Part shown: positions 1-8,757 of the stretch, piece after piece | Layout: every line of letters begins with the position of its first letter | How positions within the stretch are numbered: the first letter of the stretch is position 1 | Notes under the pieces: model-generated | What the model was told of the DNA's origin: nothing | What the model saw: only the letters and a program-made list of their open reading frames with translations | Databases searched by the model: none | From: Escherichia coli | GTDB lineage: Bacteria; Pseudomonadota; Gammaproteobacteria; Enterobacterales; Enterobacteriaceae | Reading direction: 5' to 3' | DNA: 64,000 nt | NCBI RefSeq assembly: GCF_036503815.1 | Contig: NZ_AP027764.1 | Coordinates: 1,674,001-1,738,000 of the forward strand | Program-made: the position numbers and the translations under genes

Positions 1-772
1 CCGCGCCGCTGCGCAGCAGATTCAGCATATGCTGCGTACCGGTCAGGTGCAGGGCTTCGTCACGGGCAATCAGGCGAATAATCTTGGCGTTACCTTCCAT
101 CAGTTCGCGTTCTGCAAAGGCAAAGGAACAAGCAAAGCTGACGTAGAAGCGAATGGCTTCCAGTGCGTTAACGCTCATCAGGCAGAGATACAGTTTTTTC
201 TTCAGCTCACGTAGGCTAACGGTCACGGTTTTACCGTTGACGGTGTGGGTGCCTTCGCCCAGCAGGTGCCAGTAGCTGGTCATTTCGATCAGTTCATCGT
301 AATAGCTGGAGATCCCTTCCGCACGTTTCTGGATCTGCTCGTTAGTGACGATATCGTCAAACACAACCGACGGATCGTTAACGATATTACGGATGATATG
401 GGTATAGGAGCGGGAATGAATCGTTTCTGAGAACGCCCAGGTTTCAACCCAGGTTTCCAGTTCCGGGATCGAGATCAGCGGCAGCAGCGCCACGTTCGGG
501 CTGCGACCCTGAATGGAGTCCAGCAACGTCTGATATTTCAGGTTGCTGATAAAGATGTGTTTTTCGTGTTCAGGCAGTGCCTGGTAATCGATACGGTCAC
601 GAGAAACGTCAACTTCTTCCGGACGCCAGAAGAAAGAGAGCTGCTTTTCGATCAGCTTTTCGAAGATGTCATATTTTTGCTGATCGTAGCGAGCCACGTT
701 GACCGGCTGACCAAAGAACATCGGTTCTTTCAGCTGATCATTTTTCGTCTGAGAAAAGGTGGTATATGCCAT
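1..772 (-). CDS. nrdB: Ribonucleotide reductase class Ia, beta subunit (partial, C-terminus beyond window)
   Basis: NrdB is the small subunit of aerobic ribonucleoside-diphosphate reductase; it houses the di-iron centre and the tyrosyl radical that starts dNTP synthesis in NrdA. The translation from the ATG at 772-770 begins [10 protein letters not shown]. The metal and radical residues are visible: D84 in LLDSIQG, E115/H118/Y122 in [12 protein letters not shown], and E238/H241 in DEALHLTG. About 257 of the usual 376 residues are inside the window; the rest lies off the left edge. It is the second gene after nrdA on the minus strand, separated from it by a 145-bp spacer full of REP sequences, and is presumably co-transcribed with nrdA. 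Confidence 0.98.
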
Positions 773-795
773 GAATGTGTCCTGTTGGGAGTTTA

Positions 796-911
796 ATGCC
801 GGATAAGGCATTTTACGCCGCATCCTGTGCCTGATGCGACGCTGGCGCGTCTTATCAGGCCTACAAACCGAGCCGTAGGCCGGATAAGGCGTTCACGCCG
901 CATCCGGCATC
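796..911. repeat. BIME: three REP units between nrdA and nrdB
   Basis: Three alternating palindromic REP units lie here: about 797-827, 831-864 and 874-910, with typical GCCGGATAAGGC and GCCTGATGCGACGC cores. They fill the nrdA-nrdB intercistronic gap. Such elements can stabilise upstream mRNA or bind gyrase/IHF. The middle unit ends in ATCAGGCCTAC (854-864), the sequence used as target by the IS621 copy elsewhere in the window. Confidence 0.9.
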
Positions 912-917
912 TCAATA

Positions 918-3203
918 TCAGATCTTACATGCGCCGCTTTCGCAGCCATCGTCCTGGATTGACGGCACCAGATCGTCTTGTGCGTCTTCTGCACCGTCAC
1001 GGGTGTTCTGATAATACAGCGTTTTAACCCCGAATTTGTAGGCGGTGAGCAGGTCTTTCAGCAACTGCTGCATCGGCACTTTTCCTGACGGGAAACGTGA
1101 CGGATCGTAGTTGGTGTTAGCAGAGATCGACTGATCGATAAATTTCTGCATGATACCCACCAGTTGCAGGTAGCCATCGTTACCCGGCATTTCCCACAGC
1201 AGCTCATAGGCGTCGTGCAGATGCTCGTAGTCCGGCACCACCTGGCGCAGAATACCGTCTTTCGACGCTTTGATGCTGACGTAACCACGCGGCGGTTCAA
1301 TACCGTTAGTGGCGTTAGAGATCTGCGAAGAAGTCTCTGACGGCATCAGAGCAGAAAGCGTGGAGTTACGCAGGCCGTGCGTTTTGATTGACTCACGCAG
1401 TGCTTCCCAGTCGTAATGCAGCGGCTCATTAGCGATGGCATCCAGATCTTTCTTATAGGTATCGATCGGCAGGATCCCTTTCGCGTAAGTGGTTTCGTTA
1501 AACCACGGGCACGCGCCTTGCTCTTTCGCCAGCTCATTAGACGCTTTCAGCAGGTAATACTGAATGGCTTCGAAGGTTTTATGCGTCAGGTTGTTGGCGC
1601 TGCCGTCGGAGTAGCGTTTACCGTGCTTCGCCAGGTAGTAAGCGAAGTTGATCACACCAATACCCAGCGTACGACGACCCATCGCTCCACGTTTGGCGGC
1701 CGGGATCGGGTAATCCTGATAATCCAGCAGCGCGTCGAGTGCGCGTACTGCCAGAATCGCCAGCTCTTCCAGTTCATCCAGGCTATTAATTGCGCCCAGG
1801 TTGAAAGCAGACAGCGTACACAGCGCGATTTCACCGTTCTCGTCGTTGACGTCGTTCAGTGGTTTGGTCGGTAGGGCGATTTCCAGGCACAGGTTAGACT
1901 GGCGCACTGGTGCAATAGCCGGATCAAACGGGCTGTGGGTGTTGCAGTGGTCTACGTTCTGAATATAGATACGACCGGTAGACGCACGTTCCTGCATCAT
2001 CAGCGAGAACAGCTCAACGGCTTTCACACGCTGCTTGCGGATGCTGTCGTCTTTCTCATATTTGGTGTACAGGCGTTCAAACTCTTCCTGATCGGCGAAG
2101 AACGCGTCGTACAGCCCCGGTACGTCGGACGGGCTGAACAGGGTGATATCTTCACCTTTCAGCAGACGGGTATACATCAGTTTGTTGATTTGTACCCCGT
2201 AGTCCATATGACGCACGCGGTTGCCTTCAACCCCACGGTTGTTTTTCAACACCAGCAGGCTTTCCACTTCCAGATGCCACATAGGGTAGAACAGTGTTGC
2301 CGCACCGCCGCGCACACCGCCCTGAGAGCAGGATTTCACCGCTGTCTGGAAATGTTTGTAGAACGGAATACAACCGGTGTGGAATGCTTCGCCACCGCGA
2401 ATCGGGCTACCCAGCGCACGAATACGCCCGGCGTTGATGCCGATCCCGGCACGCTGGGAAACGTATTTAACAATCGCGCTGGAGGTGGCGTTGATGGAAT
2501 CCAGGCTGTCGCCGCACTCGATCAGTACGCAGGAGCTGAACTGACGAGTCGGGGTACGCACGCCGGACATGATTGGCGTCGGCAGCGAAATTTTAAATGT
2601 GGAAACCGCGTCGTAAAAACGCTTCACGTATTGCAGGCGCGTTTCACGCGGGTAGTTCGAGAACAGGCACGCCGCAACCAGAATATAGAGGAACTGGGCG
2701 CTCTCATAGATTTCGCCGGTCACGCGGTTCTGTACCAGATATTTGCCTTCCAGCTGCTTAACGGCAGCATAAGAGAAGGTCATATCACGGTCGTGATCGA
2801 TAAACGTGTCCATCTGCTTGAACTCTTCTTCCGTGTAGTCTTCCAGCAGATGATTATCGTATTTGCCCATCTCGACCATTTTCACCACGTGGTCGTACAG
2901 CGCAGGCGGCTCAAACTGGCCATAGGCTTTTTTACGCAGGTGGAAAATTGCCAGGCGCGCGGCGAGATACTGATAATCTGGCGCATCACGGGAGATCAGG
3001 TCTGCGGCAGCCTTGATAATGGTTTCGTGGATGTCAGAGGTCTTGATACCGTCATAAAACTGAATGTGGGAGCGCAGCTCGACCTGGGAAATCGAAACGT
3101 TATGCAGTCCTTCTGCCGCCCAATCCAGAACGCGATGGATTTTGTCGAGATTGATGCGCTCTGTGCTACCGTCGCGCTTTGTCACCAGCAGATTCTGATT
3201 CAT
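918..3203 (-). CDS. nrdA: Ribonucleotide reductase class Ia, alpha (catalytic) subunit
   Basis: NrdA reduces ribonucleoside diphosphates to deoxyribonucleotides in the cytoplasm, with NrdB. The 761-residue length is that of the E. coli protein. An N-terminal ATP-cone (about residues 5-95) gives allosteric activity control. The active site is visible: NLCLE (N437, C439, E441), C225 in FSSCVLI, C462 in ALCTLSA, and the C-terminal redox cysteines in CESGACKI. I chose the ATG at 3203-3201 (MNQNLLVTKR). The reading frame is open 64 codons further upstream, but that extension would run through the NrdR and DnaA sites of the promoter and is not coding. First gene of the nrdAB operon. Confidence 0.98.
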   Translation of the reverse strand: MNQNLLVTKRDGSTERINLDKIHRVLDWAAEGLHNVSISQVELRSHIQFYDGIKTSDIHETIIKAAADLISRDAPDYQYLAARLAIFHLRKKAYGQFEPPALYDHVVKMVEMGKYDNHLLEDYTEEEFKQMDTFIDHDRDMTFSYAAVKQLEGKYLVQNRVTGEIYESAQFLYILVAACLFSNYPRETRLQYVKRFYDAVSTFKISLPTPIMSGVRTPTRQFSSCVLIECGDSLDSINATSSAIVKYVSQRAGIGINAGRIRALGSPIRGGEAFHTGCIPFYKHFQTAVKSCSQGGVRGGAATLFYPMWHLEVESLLVLKNNRGVEGNRVRHMDYGVQINKLMYTRLLKGEDITLFSPSDVPGLYDAFFADQEEFERLYTKYEKDDSIRKQRVKAVELFSLMMQERASTGRIYIQNVDHCNTHSPFDPAIAPVRQSNLCLEIALPTKPLNDVNDENGEIALCTLSAFNLGAINSLDELEELAILAVRALDALLDYQDYPIPAAKRGAMGRRTLGIGVINFAYYLAKHGKRYSDGSANNLTHKTFEAIQYYLLKASNELAKEQGACPWFNETTYAKGILPIDTYKKDLDAIANEPLHYDWEALRESIKTHGLRNSTLSALMPSETSSQISNATNGIEPPRGYVSIKASKDGILRQVVPDYEHLHDAYELLWEMPGNDGYLQLVGIMQKFIDQSISANTNYDPSRFPSGKVPMQQLLKDLLTAYKFGVKTLYYQNTRDGAEDAQDDLVPSIQDDGCESGACKI

Positions 3204-3280
3204 GTATGTCGTACCTGTTTTTGGAATTCTTTCCGCAATAGCTTCATGCAGACTACCTGTAGTGAGGGAAGCTGCTAAGA

Positions 3281-3327
3281 ACACTATATATAGGGGGTAT
3301 GTTTGGGATTCACTGCAAGATAGTGTG
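3281..3327 (-). promoter_or_regulatory. nrdAB promoter region with tandem NrdR boxes
   Basis: Two NrdR-box-like half-palindromes, ACACTATATATAGGGG (3281-3296) and CACTGCAAGATAGTGTG (3311-3327), start 78 and 108 bp upstream of the nrdA start codon. Their centres are about three helical turns (31 bp) apart. NrdR is the known ATP/dATP-sensing repressor of nrdAB. The sites are seen in the sequence; binding is inferred from the family. Confidence 0.8.
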
Positions 3328-3356
3328 AAAATGGCCCTCTTGCAAGTGCATAACTT

Positions 3357-3365
3357 TGTGGATAA
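3357..3365 (-). promoter_or_regulatory. DnaA box upstream of nrdA
   Basis: A perfect 9-mer TTATCCACA on the minus strand, 154-162 bp upstream of the nrdA start. DnaA is known to regulate nrdAB in E. coli, coupling dNTP supply to replication initiation. Confidence 0.8.
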
Positions 3366-3892
3366 CTCAGGAAGGAAAAAGTGGCTTTCGCGCACCTTAG
3401 GTCAGACAAGGTGTCCGGGAAAGTCAATGGGAAGAGAAAAATTTGTTAAAAATAACTGTTCGGCGATTTCTTGAACGGCAGAATAGTATGGGTAAATTGA
3501 TATAGATGGTTTATTAATCTTGTTGCTAATGATTGCCAAAATTGATCTAAGCACGAATCATCACATAATCTGATGTATCAGTTGTGGTCAATATATAAGC
3601 GAATGTAAGCGATTGTTGAGTCGGAAATGGTTGTTTTCTATTCGGTTATTGTTAAATACCAAGCCAATTTGTTACTTTTGCATATATTATGAGAATATTA
3701 TTTATTACTTTAATTCAGTTTAAATATAACCGATTTACCTTAAGGTTATTAATTTGAATTATGACACACTGATATTATTCATCAAATAATAACAAAATAG
3801 TCATTGCGCCGGGTTGTACAATTTACAAAAGAAATATACCCCATAGCGCATAATGCGATTAAATACGCCGTTTTATAGAAAATGATGGTTAG
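3366..3892. other. Intergenic region between divergent nrdA and yfaL
   Basis: About 530 bp without a gene. The nrdA-proximal part carries upstream promoter DNA. The remainder (about 3480-3890) is strongly AT-rich, without a convincing ORF, REP or terminator. Low GC of this kind is typical of H-NS-bound DNA in front of autotransporter genes; that last point is inference. Confidence 0.6.
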
Positions 3893-3898
3893 ATGAAT

Positions 3899-5054
3899 AT
3901 GCGGATTATCTTTCTACGCAAGGAGTATTTATCTTTACTCCCGTCAATGATTGCATCTCTTTTCTCTGTTAACAGTGTCGCGGAGGTTTTGGATTCATGC
4001 CAGGGATATGATATCAAAGCGAGTTGTCAGGCCAGCAGGCAAAGCCTTTCAGGCATTACGCAGGACTGGAGCATCGCCGATGGGCAATGGGTGATTTTTT
4101 CGGGTATGGCCAATAATGCCAGCGGTGGCGCCGTATTTTTGCAGCAAAGTGCTGAATTTACGATATTGCCACAAAATGAAACAGGGATGACTCTGTTTGC
4201 TAATAACTCGATTAGTGGCGAATATAATAATGGCGGAGCTATCTTTGCTAAAGAAAACTCAACGATAAATATTGCGAATGTTATTTTCGACAGTAATGTT
4301 GCTGGGGGCTATGGCGGAGCAATCTATTCTGCCGGTACCAACGATACTGGTGCCGCCGATTTACGTATCACTAACGCCGTATTTCTCAATAACATCGCTA
4401 ATGACGGCAAAGGCGGTGCACTTTATAACATCAATAATGATGTCTATTTAAGTGATGATGTTTTTAATAATAACCAGGCATATACATCAACAAGTTACAG
4501 TGATGGCGTCCGATATCACTGATAATAATAGCGACAGCAAGCATCCATCAGGTTATACGATAATAAATAACACCGCCTTTACAAATAACACTGCCGAAGG
4601 TTATGGCGGGGCAATTTATACCAATAGCGCGACGGCTTCCTATCTTATTGATATTTCAGTTGATGACAGCGACAGCCAGAACAACGGTGTTTTAGTGGAG
4701 CAGAACAACAGCGCAGCAGGCTATGGCGATGCATCATCGGCGGTGGCGGGAGGCTTCATGTTCATTGATTCAAGTCAGGTCAGATTTGACATCGCTGCCA
4801 ATAAAACGATGGTTATCGGTAACGTAAGTAACGATGGTGCGATCGATTCCATTGCCGGAAACAGTAGCTAAGTGTTGCTGTTCATAGCACGCCAGCATTA
4901 GATCTGAATTATTATCACGAGCCCCATTCGGTGGAAATTGAAGACGGTGGCAGCAATATCAGCGACGATGCGGCTAAGCAGCGTGGCGTGGCAGAAAGGG
5001 AGTAATGATTTTGCCCAGACGGCAGGGTTTTTATCGATGACGATAAAATGGTAA
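3899..5054 (+). pseudogene. yfaL: Decayed autotransporter adhesin gene yfaL (frameshift plus large internal deletions)
   Basis: The first open part (ATG 3899, or 3893 in frame, to the stop at 4522) gives a signal peptide and the start of a pectin-lyase-like passenger with GGAI repeats. It resembles the N-terminus of E. coli YfaL, a protein of about 1250 residues. At about 4505-4515 several bases of the expected SDGDGGAIDVTDNN coding are missing and the frame shifts. The passenger then continues in another frame to SIAGNSS and a stop at about 4871. Next comes AVHSTPALDLNYYHEPHS (about 4880-4930), which belongs near the C-terminus, so roughly 800 codons are deleted. A further small deletion precedes WQKGSNDFAQTAGFLSMTIKW-stop, the natural beta-barrel end (stop 5052-5054). 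Both ends of the gene survive; no functional product is possible. Confidence 0.93.
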
Positions 5055-5073
5055 TTGCTGTCCGCCTGGTATT

Positions 5074-5108
5074 GTTACCGGATGCAGTGCGAGCACTTTA
5101 TCCGGCCA
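5074..5108. repeat. Degenerate REP element downstream of the yfaL remnant
   Basis: TTACCGGATGCAGTGCGAGC followed by ACTTTATCCGGCC: one imperfect REP palindrome between the converging ends of yfaL and ubiG. Confidence 0.6.
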
Positions 5109-5114
5109 ACAACC

Positions 5115-5837
5115 TCACTTATTCTGCGTGTGCAGCATATAGTTCACATCGACGCCGGGGCCGAGCTTAAAAGTATTAGTGATCGGGTTGTAATGCAGTC
5201 CGATCATATGCCGTTCTTTTAGACTGGTCTGATCCACCCAGCCCAGCAATTCTGCCGGTTTAATAAACTTCTTCACATCATGCGTACCTTTAGGCACCAT
5301 GCGTAAAATATATTCCGCACCAACCACCGCCATCAGCCATGACTTGCCGTTGCGGTTAAGCGTCGAGAAAAAGACATCGCCGCCCGGTTTCACCAGTTGC
5401 GCACAGGCTCTGACCACTGACTGCGGATCGGGAACGTGCTCCAGCATCTCCATGCAGGTCACCACATCATACTGCCCGGCATGTTTTGCGGCGTGCTCTT
5501 CCACGGTTTCCTGCACGTAATCCACCTGAATCCCGCTTTCGAGTGCGTGCAGCTTTGCCACCTGCAATGGCTCAAAGCCCATATCCAGACCGGTCACCGT
5601 CGCGCCTTCGCGCGCCATACTCTCGGCCAGAATGCCGCCGCCACAACCGACATCGAGCACCTTTTTGCCAAATAAACCGCCAGCACGCTCGGCAATATAG
5701 CCAAGACGCAGCGGGTTAATGCGGTGCAGCGGTTTGAACTCACCTTCCAGATCCCACCAGCGGGAGGCGACAGCTTCAAATTTAGCGATCTCTTCGTGGT
5801 CTACGTTAGGGTTTACCGGCGATTTTTCGGCATTCAT
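5115..5837 (-). CDS. ubiG: Bifunctional ubiquinone O-methyltransferase UbiG
   Basis: UbiG is the SAM-dependent O-methyltransferase that carries out both O-methylation steps of ubiquinone synthesis. It has 240 residues from the ATG at 5837 (MNAEKSPVN). The class I methyltransferase motif I is visible as VLDVGCGGG, followed by the acidic motif GLDMGFEP and the post-I motif VVTCMEMLEHV. The frame is open a further 16 codons upstream, but MNAEKSP is the family start. It is transcribed divergently from gyrA, the K-12 arrangement. Confidence 0.98.
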   Translation of the reverse strand: MNAEKSPVNPNVDHEEIAKFEAVASRWWDLEGEFKPLHRINPLRLGYIAERAGGLFGKKVLDVGCGGGILAESMAREGATVTGLDMGFEPLQVAKLHALESGIQVDYVQETVEEHAAKHAGQYDVVTCMEMLEHVPDPQSVVRACAQLVKPGGDVFFSTLNRNGKSWLMAVVGAEYILRMVPKGTHDVKKFIKPAELLGWVDQTSLKERHMIGLHYNPITNTFKLGPGVDVNYMLHTQNK

Positions 5838-5908
5838 TGGCACTTCTACTCCGTAATTGGCAAGACAAACGAGTATATCAGGCATTGGAGGTGAATAAAG
5901 CGTATAGG

Positions 5909-5939
5909 TTTACCTCAATCTGCGCGGCTGTGTTATAAT
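5909..5939 (+). promoter_or_regulatory. gyrA promoter
   Basis: A perfect -10 hexamer TATAAT at 5934-5939, preceded by a weak -35 (TTTACC, 5909-5914) at the long spacing of about 19 bp, 45 bp upstream of the gyrA start. Gyrase promoters are known to be induced by DNA relaxation. Confidence 0.7.
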
Positions 5940-5983
5940 TTGCGACCTTTGAATCCGGGATACAGTAGAGGGATAGCGGTTAG

Positions 5984-8611
5984 ATGAGCGACCTTGCGAG
6001 AGAAATTACACCGGTCAACATTGAGGAAGAGCTGAAGAGCTCCTATCTGGATTATGCGATGTCGGTCATTGTTGGCCGTGCGCTGCCGGATGTCCGAGAT
6101 GGCCTGAAGCCGGTACACCGTCGCGTACTTTACGCCATGAACGTACTAGGCAATGACTGGAACAAAGCCTATAAAAAATCTGCCCGTGTCGTTGGTGACG
6201 TAATCGGTAAATACCATCCCCATGGTGACTCGGCGGTTTATGACACGATCGTCCGTATGGCGCAGCCATTCTCGCTGCGTTACATGCTGGTAGACGGTCA
6301 GGGTAACTTCGGTTCCATCGACGGCGACTCTGCGGCGGCAATGCGTTATACGGAAATCCGTCTGGCGAAAATTGCCCATGAACTGATGGCCGATCTCGAA
6401 AAAGAGACGGTCGATTTCGTTGATAACTATGACGGCACGGAAAAAATTCCGGACGTCATGCCGACCAAAATTCCTAACCTGCTGGTGAACGGTTCTTCCG
6501 GTATCGCCGTAGGTATGGCAACCAACATCCCGCCACACAACCTGACGGAAGTCATCAACGGTTGTCTGGCGTATATCGATGATGAAGACATCAGCATTGA
6601 AGGGCTGATGGAACACATCCCGGGGCCGGACTTCCCGACGGCGGCAATCATTAACGGTCGTCGCGGTATCGAAGAAGCTTACCGTACCGGTCGCGGCAAG
6701 GTATATATCCGCGCCCGTGCGGAAGTGGAAGTTGACGCCAAAACCGGGCGTGAAACCATTATCGTCCACGAAATTCCGTATCAGGTGAACAAAGCGCGCC
6801 TGATCGAAAAAATTGCGGAACTGGTAAAAGAAAAACGCGTGGAAGGCATCAGCGCGCTGCGTGACGAGTCTGACAAAGACGGTATGCGCATCGTGATTGA
6901 AGTCAAACGCGATGCGGTCGGTGAAGTGGTGCTCAACAACCTCTACTCCCAGACCCAGTTGCAGGTTTCTTTCGGTATCAACATGGTGGCATTGCACCAT
7001 GGTCAGCCGAAGATCATGAACCTGAAAGACATCATCGCTGCGTTTGTTCGTCACCGCCGTGAAGTGGTGACCCGTCGTACCATTTTCGAACTGCGTAAAG
7101 CTCGCGATCGTGCTCATATCCTTGAAGCATTAGCCGTGGCGCTGGCGAACATCGACCCGATCATCGAACTGATTCGTCATGCGCCGACGCCTGCAGAAGC
7201 GAAAACGGCGCTGGTTGCTAATCCGTGGCAGCTGGGCAACGTTGCTGCGATGCTGGAACGTGCGGGCGATGATGCTGCGCGTCCGGAATGGCTGGAGCCA
7301 GAGTTCGGCGTGCGTGACGGTCTGTACTACCTGACCGAACAGCAAGCTCAGGCAATTCTGGATCTGCGTCTGCAGAAACTGACCGGCCTTGAGCACGAAA
7401 AACTGCTCGATGAATACAAAGAGCTGCTGGATCAGATCGCGGAACTGTTGCGTATTCTTGGTAGCGCCGATCGTCTGATGGAAGTGATCCGCGAAGAGCT
7501 GGAGCTGGTTCGTGAACAGTTCGGTGACAAACGTCGTACTGAAATCACCGCCAACAGCGCAGACATCAACCTGGAAGATCTGATTACTCAGGAAGATGTG
7601 GTAGTGACGCTCTCTCACCAGGGCTACGTGAAGTACCAGCCGCTTTCTGAATACGAAGCGCAGCGTCGTGGCGGGAAAGGTAAATCTGCCGCACGTATTA
7701 AAGAAGAAGACTTTATCGACCGACTGCTGGTGGCGAACACCCACGACCATATTCTGTGCTTCTCCAGCCGTGGTCGCGTCTATTCGATGAAAGTTTACCA
7801 GTTGCCGGAAGCCACTCGTGGCGCGCGTGGTCGTCCGATCGTCAACCTGCTGCCGCTGGAGCAGGACGAACGTATCACTGCGATCCTGCCGGTGACCGAG
7901 TTTGAAGAAGGCGTGAAAGTCTTCATGGCGACCGCTAACGGTACCGTGAAGAAAACTGTCCTCACCGAATTCAACCGTCTGCGTACCGCCGGTAAAGTGG
8001 CGATCAAACTGGTTGACGGCGATGAGCTGATCGGCGTTGACCTGACCAGCGGCGAAGACGAAGTAATGCTGTTCTCCGCTGAAGGTAAAGTGGTGCGCTT
8101 TAAAGAGTCTTCTGTCCGTGCGATGGGCTGCAACACCACCGGTGTTCGCGGTATTCGCTTAGGTGAAGGCGATAAAGTCGTCTCTCTGATCGTGCCTCGT
8201 GGCGATGGTGCAATCCTCACCGCAACGCAAAATGGTTACGGTAAACGTACTGCGGTAGCGGAATACCCGACTAAGTCGCGTGCGACGAAAGGGGTTATCT
8301 CCATCAAGGTGACCGAACGTAACGGTTTAGTGGTTGGCGCGGTGCAGGTAGATGACTGCGACCAGATCATGATGATCACCGATGCCGGTACGCTGGTACG
8401 TACTCGCGTTTCTGAAATCAGCATCGTGGGCCGTAACACCCAGGGCGTGATCCTTATCCGTACTGCGGAAGATGAAAACGTGGTGGGTCTGCAACGTGTT
8501 GCTGAACCGGTTGACGAGGAAGATCTGGATACCATCGACGGCAGTGCTGCGGAAGGGGACGATGAAATCGCTCCGGAAGTGGACGTTGACGACGAGCCAG
8601 AAGAAGAATAA
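5984..8611 (+). CDS. gyrA: DNA gyrase subunit A
   Basis: GyrA is the DNA breakage-reunion subunit of gyrase, acting as A2B2 with GyrB to introduce negative supercoils. Its 875 residues match the E. coli length. The catalytic tyrosine is Y122 (AMRYTEIRL). The quinolone-resistance region HPHGDSAVYDT has Ser83 and Asp87, both wild type. The C-terminal wrapping domain contains the GyrA-box QRRGGKG and ends in the acidic tail DDEPEEE. It is monocistronic, with its own terminator just downstream. Confidence 0.99.
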   Translation: MSDLAREITPVNIEEELKSSYLDYAMSVIVGRALPDVRDGLKPVHRRVLYAMNVLGNDWNKAYKKSARVVGDVIGKYHPHGDSAVYDTIVRMAQPFSLRYMLVDGQGNFGSIDGDSAAAMRYTEIRLAKIAHELMADLEKETVDFVDNYDGTEKIPDVMPTKIPNLLVNGSSGIAVGMATNIPPHNLTEVINGCLAYIDDEDISIEGLMEHIPGPDFPTAAIINGRRGIEEAYRTGRGKVYIRARAEVEVDAKTGRETIIVHEIPYQVNKARLIEKIAELVKEKRVEGISALRDESDKDGMRIVIEVKRDAVGEVVLNNLYSQTQLQVSFGINMVALHHGQPKIMNLKDIIAAFVRHRREVVTRRTIFELRKARDRAHILEALAVALANIDPIIELIRHAPTPAEAKTALVANPWQLGNVAAMLERAGDDAARPEWLEPEFGVRDGLYYLTEQQAQAILDLRLQKLTGLEHEKLLDEYKELLDQIAELLRILGSADRLMEVIREELELVREQFGDKRRTEITANSADINLEDLITQEDVVVTLSHQGYVKYQPLSEYEAQRRGGKGKSAARIKEEDFIDRLLVANTHDHILCFSSRGRVYSMKVYQLPEATRGARGRPIVNLLPLEQDERITAILPVTEFEEGVKVFMATANGTVKKTVLTEFNRLRTAGKVAIKLVDGDELIGVDLTSGEDEVMLFSAEGKVVRFKESSVRAMGCNTTGVRGIRLGEGDKVVSLIVPRGDGAILTATQNGYGKRTAVAEYPTKSRATKGVISIKVTERNGLVVGAVQVDDCDQIMMITDAGTLVRTRVSEISIVGRNTQGVILIRTAEDENVVGLQRVAEPVDEEDLDTIDGSAAEGDDEIAPEVDVDDEPEEE

Positions 8612-8630
8612 TTTCATCGCCTCATGCCAA

Positions 8631-8652
8631 AAGGGAGTTATCTCCCTTTTTT
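8631..8652 (+). terminator. Rho-independent terminator of gyrA
   Basis: Stem AAGGGAG / CTCCCTT around a TTAT loop, followed by a T run, 20 bp after the gyrA stop codon. Confidence 0.85.
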
Positions 8653-8757
8653 GAATTGAAGTCCAGGCTGCAAAGTCTGGGCTTTTGTCGTATAAGGGCG
8701 CGGTAAAGTTTTGCTGTACCCATAAAAAATGGCTGGCTTTACACAAGGAATGTGGCA

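Noticed and set aside
1935..3278. 447-codon open frame on the plus strand opposite nrdA
   Set aside because: It is a mirror of the well-supported nrdA frame; the composition (rich in F, V, H, Q) is typical of an antisense shadow and there is no ribosome site or family motif.
3204..3395. 64-codon N-terminal extension of nrdA
   Set aside because: It would translate the NrdR boxes and the DnaA box; the known NrdA start MNQNLLVTKR is at 3203.
4452..4871. A separate 139-codon gene after the first part of yfaL
   Set aside because: It is the yfaL passenger continuing in another frame after a small deletion, so it belongs to the pseudogene.
6146..7117. 323-codon frame antisense to gyrA
   Set aside because: Shadow of gyrA without start signal or recognisable protein features.
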